Positions 35,519 to 44,686 of a stretch of DNA of 64,000 nt are shown here, one piece after another. The stretch comes from Agapanthus africanus (Eukaryota; Streptophyta; Magnoliopsida; Asparagales; Amaryllidaceae), in assembly GCA_030015575.1 (NCBI GenBank), contig CM057347.1, positions 406,752,248 to 406,816,247 of the forward strand. Direction: 5' to 3'. A program made the translations under genes and the position numbers. A model generated the notes under the pieces. That model was not told the DNA's origin. It made no database searches and saw nothing but the letters and a program-made list of their open reading frames with translations. Within the stretch, counting starts at the first letter, position 1. Every line of letters begins with the position of its first letter.

Positions 35519-36130
35519 ACTAAACCTCTTTAGTATGGTATCAATTTACCTGGATTGGGACAATCCCAATATCCGTTTGGATCTATCTCTATAGATCCTA
35601 ATTCCCAATATGCAGGAGGCATCACCAAGATCTTTCATCGAGAATCTTTATGATAAGAAGAGCTTGACCGATTGCAGCATAGGAATATCATTTCCTATCA
35701 AGAGTATGTCGTCCACATACAATACGAGGAAGACAACCTTACTCTCTGCTACCTTCTTGTAGATACAAGGTTCATCTGGGTTTTTGACGAAATCAAACTC
35801 TTTGATAACGACGTCAAAGCAGATGTTCCAACTCCGCGATGCTTGCTTTAATCCATAAATGGATTTAAGCAGCTTGCACACCTTCCCGCTGCTCCCACTG
35901 TCTACGAAGCCCTCTGGCTGAGTCATGTACACGCACTCTTCTAAATCACCATTTAGAAAGGCGGTCTTAACATCCATTTGCCAGATTTCGTAGTCATGAT
36001 ACGCAGCAATGGCAAGTATGATCCGGATGGATTTAAGCATAGCCACTGGAGAAAAGGTTTCGTCATAGTCCACACCTGGTCTTTGACGAAAATCCTTTGC
36101 AACAAGTCTAGCTTTGAAAGTCTCCACTTT
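35519..36130 (-). pseudogene. pol: C2 pol, reverse transcriptase core
   Basis: Contains the RT catalytic aspartates (QMDVKTAFLNG; LYVDDILLIGND) and the copia-typical IYGLKQASRSWN. Two in-frame TAA codons interrupt it: one after KLFLS (just below 35648) and one before IDTIL (near 35550). The text between and after is otherwise normal (FSMKDLGDAS, ILGIRIYRDRS). At 36130 the frame meets D7 and continues in frame at 44687. No other frameshift was seen. Confidence 0.88.
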
Positions 36131-36884
36131 CCCATTGATTAGTATGAAAAATACTTGTATTTACCGCAATCAGAAACGGCGTCGCTTTGCAGCTAGCCGG
36201 TGAGTACGGGTCGATCCACAGAGACGGGTAAATTCCTTTTATGTGTTTTAACGAGTTGATTCAATTTGTCGTTTTGGTTGGTTTATAACAATCTATGAAA
36301 ACTAGATCTAATTAATCTAATTAAAAGTCTTGCTAGGGTTAGGCTTAGGGGAAGTTTTGGAGATTAACGTTTTTCATCACCGCTTTCAATGCCTACTTTT
36401 TTTAGATCTATTAGGTGTTAAGTTAATTATCAATAAAGTGGATACGAATCTTTTGGGAAGATGTTTTTTCCTCTAGTTTCGTATCCTTCCTTTGTTGATA
36501 ATCACCCTAACCCCCACGGAAAACGCGCGCAACCGGCCCTTTATACTACGGTTCATCGTTACCTCGATGGGTAGGATGCCGCAGGGAGCGGTTATGCTCG
36601 TATGCGTGGAGTTCTAATTCGTTAGGTTAAAGTGGCATTGAAAGGGGTGAGAGATCTCATCTCTCAACCCTTTCCCTAAGGCTAACCCTAACAAGCGAGG
36701 AGATTACTCGCTCATTAGGGGATGAGAAAACATTCTAGAAAATAAAAGCAATGAAATAAAATTACCTACTGATTTGATGGCTCCCTCCAAGTAGAAGACA
36801 GAAGAGATCTGAATATCATTCCCAGAAATTCTGAATTTTAATTTATTGAAAAGAGGCATAACATTTTACAGATCTAAAATTACA

Positions 36885-36892
36885 ATTTATAG
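36885..36892 (-). promoter_or_regulatory. Candidate TATA box in the D7 LTR
   Basis: Minus strand reads CCTATAAATTG, about 530 nt from the LTR sense start. A second candidate (TATAAAAAG on the minus strand) lies near 37117-37125. Confidence 0.4.
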
Positions 36893-37007
36893 GAAAATAG
36901 GAAACCTAGGGTTACAGACTCTCGCACATGCGCAATTACAAATTTGACCCCTGAAAATCCTAACATCTGCACCGACGCACCAAAATTCCACCGACAAGCT
37001 CTCTGTA

Positions 37008-37057
37008 CGGCCGCGGAACCGCGGCACCAGACTAGGTTTGGCCGCGGTTCCGCGGCC
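37008..37057 (-). other. GC-rich palindrome pair in the D7 3' LTR
   Basis: GGCCGCGGAACCGCGGC and GGCCGCGGTTCCGCGGCC, 15 nt apart. Repeated in the 5' LTR (44265-44314) and, decayed, in the leader (43069-43116). Confidence 0.75.
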
Positions 37058-37424
37058 AAACTGTGGAGTTGGGTTGTCAAAGTTTGGGGTTATTTTCTTG
37101 GCTTCTTGGGCTTTGTCTTTTTATATTTCTTTCCTCTGTTGGACTTCTGAATCTTCTCCAGATTTTCAGTGAAGATTTGTATTGGTCTTTTAACCGTTTC
37201 ACCTTGACTTGCGTTGTCTTGCACCCATATGAACTGGGCTTGACTGAGATCCGTCTAATTGTTGGTCAAAAGTCCCTTTTTCTGTTGTTTTGTGTCTTTT
37301 TCACTGTATTCGCATCCAAGCCCTGTATCTTGTAACATGTAACAAAAGTGCGTCAAGAGTACCTGTTTATTTCTAAAACGGATAAGAATAGGGGAATGAT
37401 AAAGGCAATATTATGGTCTGAACA

Positions 37425-37440
37425 AATACCCCCAAACTTA
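37425..37440 (-). other. Polypurine tract of D7
   Basis: TAAGTTTGGGGGTATT in sense, directly before the 3' LTR. A 13-nt identical core is repeated at 38727-38739. Confidence 0.85.
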
Positions 37441-38891
37441 CCTTTTGTTCGTCCTCGAGCAAACTTATTGTTTTATTCACTAAAATCCTAACCACACTTT
37501 CACAGGGAAACGCGATTGCACTGAGCACGTGCAACAAGCCGTTAAACCTCTAGGTGTCCCTAGTAGGAGGAGTGTTGTCTCTTGAGGGTTTTCAGCGGAT
37601 TACACCCACAAAATCCTATCAACTCGGCCCATTGACTTTTGTTCTTCAATTAGATTTTCTAACAAGGAATTCTATTATCGTCGACGTGTAAATTATCCAC
37701 CCATATTCTTCACGCATCCTCATTATTTAACTTAAGATTATATATGTTATGTAGACTTACTTAGCTTTCGGCATTTCTTAAGTTTTCCTTCTAGGGTTCC
37801 ATCTCCACTTAGGAATTTTCTATCAACTCTATTAAAGATACAAATTTTATCTTTCATTCCTCTCTCTTATCTAAATTCCAATCACATATCCCTACGTGTG
37901 TGTATATATCACCCCTACACTTGGAAATTCAAATCAAGCAATCGTACTCTCGTCCGTTGTCCAAAGTACTAATTAGTTGGTGAATTTAATTGAAATTTGC
38001 TTACACATCCTTCATGCGACCGTTAATACTTCTTGAGGTACCAACGACCGATTACAAAATGCGTTTGCACTTTAAAGCGTACTTCCTAGTCTTTGCAACA
38101 CCCAAGGTTTTAGCAGTGACTCCCAAACCAGTTGGTCTAAGGCACTAGGTGATGAAGCACCCTCGCTAAATATTTTTCTATTTTTGCAGCCTTAAGTAAT
38201 CACAAAAACCAGTGTCCATTTTTTTATTCTTTATTCACACTTATATATTTTTTCATTTTCATTGTACTAAGGACTTTAGACAAGAGCATTTCAAGGTCTC
38301 TTCTACTATTCCAAGTTTCAAGGTGCGTGATTGTGCAAACTGTAAGGTATACGTTTTCAGAATCTAGACTTAAGGTAGGAACTATTTTTCAAACTTATAC
38401 TTTAATAAGAACATCAATACTCTTCCCTTGTTTCGACTTAGCCCAAGAAGTGAACCCAAAATATGCCTATTTCTAAATAAACTACAAGGCATATACTTTC
38501 TACCGTTAAACTTTAAGGAAGGTTATTTTTAGGGTTTTTAATTTACTAAGTCTAAGATCTAGTTGTTCCTAGCCAGTTAACCTATCTGTCAAAATCTAGT
38601 CAATTAGCCAAAATTGAATACAATAATTTTTATAATTTTTCAAATTTTTTTAAATTTTTATGGGTTTTCAAATAAGTATGCAAAAATATGTACAAATGAA
38701 TGCGAAGGAAGAAGACGTACCGAGCATACCCCCAAACTTGAACTTGACAGTGTCCTCACTGTCATACTAAACCAAGAGGGTCAAAATACCGGCACTTTCC
38801 TGTTTATTTATTTATAATTTTTATTGTTAAGAAAAACAAATATATATACAAAAAGTCCCTCCCACAAACTTCATTTAAACTATGTTAGACA
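37441..38891 (-). other. D7 untranslated 3' region with a second PPT-like tract
   Basis: About 1.45 kb with no meaningful frame where pol should end. At 38727-38739 it repeats the PPT core AAGTTTGGGGGTA in sense. Since the element has lost most of pol, this looks like 3' untranslated sequence kept next to a deletion. Confidence 0.55.
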
Positions 38892-39704
38892 TTACTGCCA
38901 AACTTTGCCTAGACCAAACGTCAACACCAACCAGTTGAAAAATTTATCAGTAAAGAGTATTGGTTGGTGGAAGAATAAGTTGTAGCGATTCGCAAAGAAT
39001 TGGGAAAGATAGAAGTAGTGGTATGGGAGGTGTGGAGGTGAATATACAGGTGATGGTGATGCATCGAAACGAGAATGTAAATGATCAGCAATCAGTGGAG
39101 TATTGGCATTCTCGTAACTTATTAAAAGAAATGGGGGTATTTCAACTTCTAAGGGAGGAGGTTGACTCACCACAATACCCCCAAGATGTTCCTGTGGGTC
39201 CTCTATTGACATGGCATCATCCATCAATTGTGTATGATATTCACTTATGAGGGAACTTATCTCCTCGATGTCCGCCATAGTCCAACCGAAAACTTGCCGC
39301 CTATCTTGTAAGACCGTTAAGAGGGCGTTCTCTTGCTCGAGGGCTAGAGAGGCCGATATGATAATGGGAAAGGTCTCATTCTCACCTATGTAGGCATATC
39401 TAAGGTGAGACGGCAAGGCCGTGAGTTCGAATTTCTGAGGCGAAAGAATCATTGCGGAATCTACCTCGAACTCAAAGGACTCTAACACAGGTTTGAAATC
39501 ACTGCAAACAACCGATTCGGATGGTTCGACTGACTCATCCAAAAATTCAAACGACTCATATTCGGGCTGTGAGTCGTCATCATCCAAAAAAGTGAAACAT
39601 TCATAATCAACATCGGTTGTGTCAACGGTAGTAGGCTCAAGGAGGGACGCACTAGTGGCGTCAAAACTGTTTTCATCAAATAGAAATCTTTCAAGCTCGC
39701 AGTC
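38892..39704 (-). CDS. D7 post-protease acidic linker, RT N-terminal stub and novel C-terminus
   Basis: Open in the same frame as protease, after a TAG near 39706. It has an acidic linker (DDDDSQPEYESFEF), then the segment that normally leads into RT in Athila/Tat-like pol (LRYAYIGENETFPIIISASL ... VFGWTMADI, about 39270-39420). The RT palm does not follow. Instead there are about 115 residues rich in Pro, Tyr, Phe and His (SQPPPLEVEIPPF, PVYSPPHLPYHYFYLSQFF) to the stop at 38892. RNase H and integrase are absent. The tail may be out-of-frame pol debris or a distinct sequence; I do not recognise it. Confidence 0.6.
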   Translation of the reverse strand, partial: DCELERFLFDENSFDATSASLLEPTTVDTTDVDYECFTFLDDDDSQPEYESFEFLDESVEPSESVVCSDFKPVLESFEFEVDSAMILSPQKFELTALPSHLRYAYIGENETFPIIISASLALEQENALLTVLQDRRQVFGWTMADIEEISSLISEYHTQLMDDAMSIEDPQEHLGGIVVSQPPPLEVEIPPFLLISYENANTPLIADHLHSRFDASPSPVYSPPHLPYHYFYLSQFFANRYNLFFHQPILFTDKFFNWLVLTFGLGKVWQ

Positions 39705-39707
39705 CTC

Positions 39708-40859
39708 CTACGTGATTTTGTGAATAGAGCAAACTTCTCGTGTACTAGTTTTAGGCACGGGGGGCAGACTTCCCATCTTATAAATATTGAACTCACTAGA
39801 CCTCTTTCCGAAGGATAGAGTCATGGAGCCATTGCGACAATTTATAACGGCATTGGAAGTGGCCAAAAATGGTCGTCCAAGAATCACCGGAATTTGGTTT
39901 CTTGGGTTAGCAACAGGTTGTGTATCCATAACGATAAAATCAACGGGGAATATGAATTCCCCGACTTTGATCAACACATCCTCTAGTTGACCCCTTGGAT
40001 AGGTGATTGATCGATCAGCCATTTGGAGAGTGCAACGAGTGGGTTTCAACTCTCCAACCCCTAATTGTTCATACACGGAGTAGGGAATCAGGTTAACACT
40101 AGACCCAAGATCTAAAAGTGCTCGATTAATTTCCTTATCCCCAATTGTGATTGAAATCGTAGGACAGCCGGGGTCCTTTCGTTTTTGGGGTAAGGTTTGA
40201 TGGTGGTTAATAGCATTGCTCACTGCACTAGCCACTAGCACTTTCTTGGGTACTTGAGACGCTTTTCTCTTTGAGGTGCATAAGCCCTTTAAAATTTTCG
40301 CGTATGAAGGGACTTGTTGGATAGCATCCAAGAGAGGTATATTTATGCTAACCTGCTTAAATATCTCCACAATCTTTTCCACTTGTGTATTTGGTTTATT
40401 AGGACTCAACCTGTTTGGGAATGGAGCATTCTGAAAATTTGTTGAGTCAAAAGTCTGTGGAGTAGAATGTGGAGTAGGAACGGATCCCAGTGAGGATGTG
40501 TTCGTGTTGTGAGAAATGGGTCCGTTCGAGTCAGAAGAAGTAGAGCCGTGTGAAGGGTGGAGAATAGGCTCTAAAGAAAAAGGTGAAGAAGGAAGTGAAG
40601 AAAATGAAGAAGGGGAAGAAGAACCACCGGCGGGGATGTCATCACTAGTTCCCACATTATTTTGCAACTCTCTTCTGGATCTCAACGTGGTCACCGCATT
40701 TATATTGTGATTGTGATATGCATTTTGTGGGTGACCGGGATTGGGCAATGGTTGAGATGGAAGCTTTCCCTTTTCTCTCTCGCTCAACGCAGCAGTTAAT
40801 TGTGCAATTTGTGGCTCAATAGATTTGATACTTTGATCGTGTGAGGCATTGTTATTCAT
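39708..40859 (-). CDS. D7 gag C-terminus and aspartic protease
   Basis: 383 residues open. It begins with the Gag tail (IEPQIAQLTAALSEREKGKLPSQP, in parts; NAVTTLRSRREL), then a Ser/Pro-rich linker and a conserved segment (SINIPLLDAIQQVPSYAKIL). The retropepsin-like domain follows with active site LLDLGSSVNLIP. D-L-G in place of D-T/S-G is usual in this lineage. It ends with VILGRPFLATSNAVINC and SMTLSFG. The protease would process the Gag-Pol precursor in the particle. Same frame as the main gag, with stop codons near 41090 and 41111 between them. Confidence 0.85.
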   Translation of the reverse strand: MNNNASHDQSIKSIEPQIAQLTAALSEREKGKLPSQPLPNPGHPQNAYHNHNINAVTTLRSRRELQNNVGTSDDIPAGGSSSPSSFSSLPSSPFSLEPILHPSHGSTSSDSNGPISHNTNTSSLGSVPTPHSTPQTFDSTNFQNAPFPNRLSPNKPNTQVEKIVEIFKQVSINIPLLDAIQQVPSYAKILKGLCTSKRKASQVPKKVLVASAVSNAINHHQTLPQKRKDPGCPTISITIGDKEINRALLDLGSSVNLIPYSVYEQLGVGELKPTRCTLQMADRSITYPRGQLEDVLIKVGEFIFPVDFIVMDTQPVANPRNQIPVILGRPFLATSNAVINCRNGSMTLSFGKRSSEFNIYKMGSLPPVPKTSTREVCSIHKIT

Positions 40860-41111
40860 TAAAGATTGAACATAACTTTCAAATCTTGCTGCGGATTCTG
40901 TAGATTGCTTGAGGAATGCTTCTAGACTTTTCTCGAGCGAGCTAACCTTATCATCATTTGGTTGAACTAAATTGTTCGTTTGATTTGTATAAGGTTGTTG
41001 TTGGAAAGGTTGCTGGTTTTGAGTTTGTGAGGGTGCTTGTTGTTGTTGTGGAGTAGGTCTTTGAAAATTATTATTCCCTTGGAACTGTTAATTTGGGTGA
41101 CTCCTCCACCC

Positions 41112-41858
41112 CTAATTGTATGTCGAAGAGTACGGATCATTTCTTTGTCGTTGCTGAAATGCAGCATTGACTTGATCCTGTCCTTGAATAAGTGCATTAT
41201 AAGGACACTCTTCGGTTAGATGTGATGGATTAGAACAACAAGCACAAACAGTTCGTGTGGGTAGAGTAGGGGCAGGAGAAGACGATGAGATTTTGGTCTC
41301 AATGGCTTCTAGCTTTTTCATAAGTGAGGCCATCTCGGCCTTCATAGCAATCGACATATCTATTTGATGTATGCCTGCCCTAGATTGACCAACTGAAGAA
41401 GATGATGTGGTCTTGGTACTCTCCCACTGAATTGTTTGCTCACTAAGGTCCTCAAGAAACTGCCAAGCTTCGTCGCTAGACTTGGAGAGAAAATGATATT
41501 GACATATTGTTTCTAGCAACTGCTTCGTTGCTGCGTTCAATCCCTCGTATAATGTTTGGCAAAGTTGCCAATTTTCTATCCCATGATGAGGGCATTGAAC
41601 AAGTAGGTCTTTAAATCTCTCGAAGCACTTCCAAAATGGTTCGGAAGGAAGCTGTGAAAATTGTATAATCTCGTTTCGGATTCTAGCAGTTTTATGATGA
41701 GGATAGAACTTTTTCAGAAAAGCTCTTACAAACTCGTCCCAATTCCTAATGGAATGTGATGCGGTGCTGTATAGCCACTTCTCGGCTAGGTCACATAAGG
41801 TAAAAGGAATGACCCTTAGCCTTATTGCGTCATCACTTAATTGGGTTGTCTTCATCAT
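41112..41858 (-). CDS. gag: D7 gag, main domain with zinc knuckle
   Basis: 248 residues. The retrotransposon Gag fold is clear (TQLSDDAIRLRVIPFTL, AEKWLYS, WDEFVRAFLKKFYP, LYEGLNAATKQLL). A CCHC zinc knuckle follows, CACCSNPSHLTEEC, with C-x2-C-x4-H-x4-C spacing. It ends in a Gln/Asn-rich tail. A stop at 41111 separates it from the next in-frame segment. The preceding segment (42280-41855) is in another frame, so one frameshift near 41856 breaks the gag. Gag would form the particle and bind genomic RNA. Confidence 0.88.
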   Translation of the reverse strand: MMKTTQLSDDAIRLRVIPFTLCDLAEKWLYSTASHSIRNWDEFVRAFLKKFYPHHKTARIRNEIIQFSQLPSEPFWKCFERFKDLLVQCPHHGIENWQLCQTLYEGLNAATKQLLETICQYHFLSKSSDEAWQFLEDLSEQTIQWESTKTTSSSSVGQSRAGIHQIDMSIAMKAEMASLMKKLEAIETKISSSSPAPTLPTRTVCACCSNPSHLTEECPYNALIQGQDQVNAAFQQRQRNDPYSSTYN

Positions 41859-42280
41859 GGCGCAAACGTTTTGGAATTTATTAATGAAATATATGCATCT
41901 TCGGATTCCAAACCATGAAACTTAGGTAGCATATTGATGAAGTGTGGTTTTATTTCAAAATTATCCCCATTTGCCGGTGGGGGTGAAAGACATGTAGGTA
42001 AAGAAGTGCGGACGGGGTAGAAGAGATCCTGGAGCGCAACTCGTGCGGGCGCTACAACAGGCGGAAGATTCGCGTTATTCGCACCTGGCGGAGGTGGAAT
42101 CATTCCCGTCGGTAAGGTATCGTTGGGGTTAAATCCCGACATACCTTCGAAAGAGGAATTTGAAGGTGGGGGTAAGGAAATTGACGGAATGTCGACGAAG
42201 GGTTCGTCGCAGGGTTCGTTGGTCGGTACCAACGAAACACGGACTAATCGGGCGTTAGTATCCCTAGTCCAAAATGACAT
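41855..42280 (-). CDS. gag: D7 gag, N-terminal segment
   Basis: 141 residues starting MSFWTRDTNARLVRVS, a proline-rich stretch (PPPSNSSFEG, IPPPPGANNANLPP) and the lineage-typical FEIKPHFINMLPKFHGLESEDAY just before the Gag fold. It then shifts frame. The Met at 42280 is the likely gag start: it lies about 1.1 kb after the primer site and nothing Gag-like precedes it. Confidence 0.8.
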   Translation of the reverse strand: MSFWTRDTNARLVRVSLVPTNEPCDEPFVDIPSISLPPPSNSSFEGMSGFNPNDTLPTGMIPPPPGANNANLPPVVAPARVALQDLFYPVRTSLPTCLSPPPANGDNFEIKPHFINMLPKFHGLESEDAYISLINSKTFAP

Positions 42281-43364
42281 ACACTAAAAGGTAGTGCAGT
42301 CAGAAAAAATAGAAAAACAGAATGTGGGGGTAAGATAACGTCAATGGAGGAGAAATGGTGGAAGTGAGGTGCAAGTTTTCTTAGCGGCAAGTTGCAAGTT
42401 TTGAAAAGATTTTTCTTTATTTATTTTTTATTTATGTGAGAGTTTTGCAAAAAGGTTTTAGAAACGGGACTCGTGACACAAATGTATCAACCACACATGC
42501 ACAATCAGACCGAGATCTAGGGTTGCCTAGGTCTACTAGACAGCTCCTAACTAGGGCTAGAAATAGACCTCAAACCGCCTCTTCACGGACAAATACGGCC
42601 AGGTAAGTGGGAAGGAACCACCACTACAGTGGGCCTAATTAATAACCACTAGCCTAGACACCGCAAAGTCGGTTAGGATAAACGGCCGATGCCTATACTA
42701 GTCCTTTTCCTATTGAGCTCGATGTCCTTAGGTCTGAGTCTAATCTTTTTTAATTAATTGTGGTCGATGCAAAATGCTTTAGGTGTTTTCTGGGGTCCTG
42801 GAAAGGGTGATGAAATCCCCACCCAATCTGAGTTTGGTCAATTAGCCCCTTAAGTCCAATTAAATTATGCAAAACAAAAATTCACTTGCATTCAATTTTA
42901 GCGCGGCGCAAAAAACCAGCAGAAAATCTGTTATTTAGAAGGGGGAGAAAGACTCTTTACGCAAAGAATTCCTGCAGAAAAATTTTTTACAGACAGAGAT
43001 ATGGAGGTTGCAGAGGGGAGAAGAAGAGAACAAACAGTGCAAATCTGGTGTGCTGACGTGGCAGACGAGGCGCGGATCCGCGGCCTGGGGCCCACTTCTG
43101 CGGCGGAAACGCGGTCAGGGGGTGGGTTCAGCCACTGGAAAAAATTGTGTAGCTCTGTACTGATAGTTCCTCTCTGTTCTTATATGTACCTTTCTGATTT
43201 GCGCTCTGTAAAATTTCAGATCTTCGCTATTCCTGCAAGATTCAAAAATAAACCCTTCAAACAGATCAAAATTGATAATTTTTATATTTTTTATATTTTC
43301 AGATTTTTATAATTTTTTTAAATTTATATCAACCCGAAAATTCACAAAAAGAAATATTACGCCG
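42281..43364 (-). other. 5' leader of D7
   Basis: Non-coding, shares ordered blocks with element B's leader. GC-rich palindrome pair at 43069-43116 (GCGCGGATCCGCGGCC and CTGCGGCGGAAACGCGG). Confidence 0.6.
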
Positions 43365-43382
43365 TCCCCGGCAACGGCGCCA
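43365..43382 (-). other. Primer-binding site of D7, tRNA-Asp
   Basis: Plus strand TCCCCGGCAACGGCGCCA equals the 3' end of plant tRNA-Asp including CCA, 18 of 18. It lies 2 nt from the 5' LTR. Confidence 0.92.
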
Positions 43383-43384
43383 TT

Positions 43385-44681
43385 TGATTAGTATGAAAAA
43401 TACTTGTATTTACCGCAATCAGAAACGGCGTCGCTTTGCAGCTAGCCGGTGAGTACGGGTCGATCCACAGAGACGGGTAAATTCCTTTTATGTGTTTTAA
43501 CGAGTTGATTCAATTTGTCGTTTTGGTTGGTTTATAACAATCTATGAAAACTAGATCTAATTAATCTAATTAAAAGTCTTGCTAGGGTTAGGCTTAGGGG
43601 AAGTTTTGGAGATTAACGTTTTTCATCACCGCTTTCAATGCCTACTTTTTTTAGATCTATTAGGTGTTAAGTTAATTATCAATAAAGTGGATACGAATCT
43701 TTTGGGAAGATATTTCTTCCTCTAGTTTCGTATCCTTCCTTTGTTGATAATCACCCTAACCCCCACGGAAAACGCGCGCAACCGGCCCTTTATACTACGG
43801 TTCATCGTTACCTCGATGGGTAGGATGCCGCAGGGAGCGGTTGTGCTCGTATGCGTGGAGTTCTAATTCGTTAGGTTAAAGTGGCATTGAAAGGGGTGAG
43901 AGATCTCATCTCTCAACCCTTTCCCTAAGGCTAACCCTAACAAGCGAGGAGATTACTCGCTCATTAGGGGATGAGAAAACATTCTAGAAAATAAAAGCAA
44001 TGAAATAAAATTACCTACTGATTTGATGGCTCCCTCCAAGTAGAAGACAGAAGAGATCTGAATATCATTCCCAGAAATTCTGAATTTTAATTTATTGAAA
44101 AGAGGCATAACATTTTACAGATCTAAAATTACAATTTATAGGAAAATAGGAAACCTAGGGTTACAGACTCTCGCACATGCGCAATTACAGATTTGACCCC
44201 TGAAAATCCTAACATCTGCACCGACGCACCGACGCACCAAAATTCCACTGACAAGCTCTCTGTACGGCCGCGGAACCGCGGCACCAGGCTAGGTTTGGCC
44301 GCGGTTCCGCGGCCAAACTGTGGAGTTGGGTTGTCAAAGTTTGGGGTTATTTTCTTGGCTTCTTGGGCTTTGTCTTTTTATATTTCTTTCCTCTGTTGGA
44401 CTTCTGAATCTTCTCCAGATTTTCAGTGAAGATTTGTATTGGTCTTTTAACCGTTTCACCTTGACTTGCGTTGTTTTGCACCCATATGAACTGGGCTTGA
44501 CTGAGATCCGTCTAATTGTTGGTCAAAAGTCCCTTTTTCTGTTGTTTTGTGTCTTTTTCACTGTATTCGCATCCAAGCCCTGTATCCTGTAACATGTAAC
44601 AAAAGTGCGTCAAGAGTACCTGTTTATTTCTAAAACGGATAAGAATAGGGGAATGATAAAGGCAATATTATGGTCTGAACA
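43385..44681 (-). repeat. 5' LTR of D7
   Basis: 1297 bp. Differs from the 3' LTR by about 8 substitutions and one 8-bp duplication (CCGACGCA repeated at 44221-44236). Confidence 0.95.
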
Positions 44682-44686
44682 CCCAT

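Larger units (their letters stand above)
36136..37424 (-). repeat. 3' LTR of D7
   Basis: 1289 bp, TGATTAGTATG...GGTCTGAACA on the plus strand. Carries a GC-rich palindrome pair at 37008-37057 and a TATA candidate at 36885-36892. Confidence 0.95.
36136..44681 (-). mobile_element. Complete non-autonomous Ty3/gypsy element D7 (Athila/Tat-like) inside C2 pol
   Basis: 8546 bp, TG...CA ends, perfect TSD CCCAT (36131-36135, 44682-44686). LTRs 36136-37424 and 43385-44681, PBS 43365-43382, PPT 37425-37440. It encodes gag and protease but only the first residues of RT; palm, RNase H and integrase are deleted. LTRs differ by about 8 substitutions and one 8-bp duplication (about 99.4% by eye), making this the youngest insertion here. 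Confidence 0.95.

Noticed and set aside
44610-44686. C-terminal tail of the frame that starts at 46556
   Set aside because: These codons come from the D7 LTR after the insertion point; they are not part of C2 pol.
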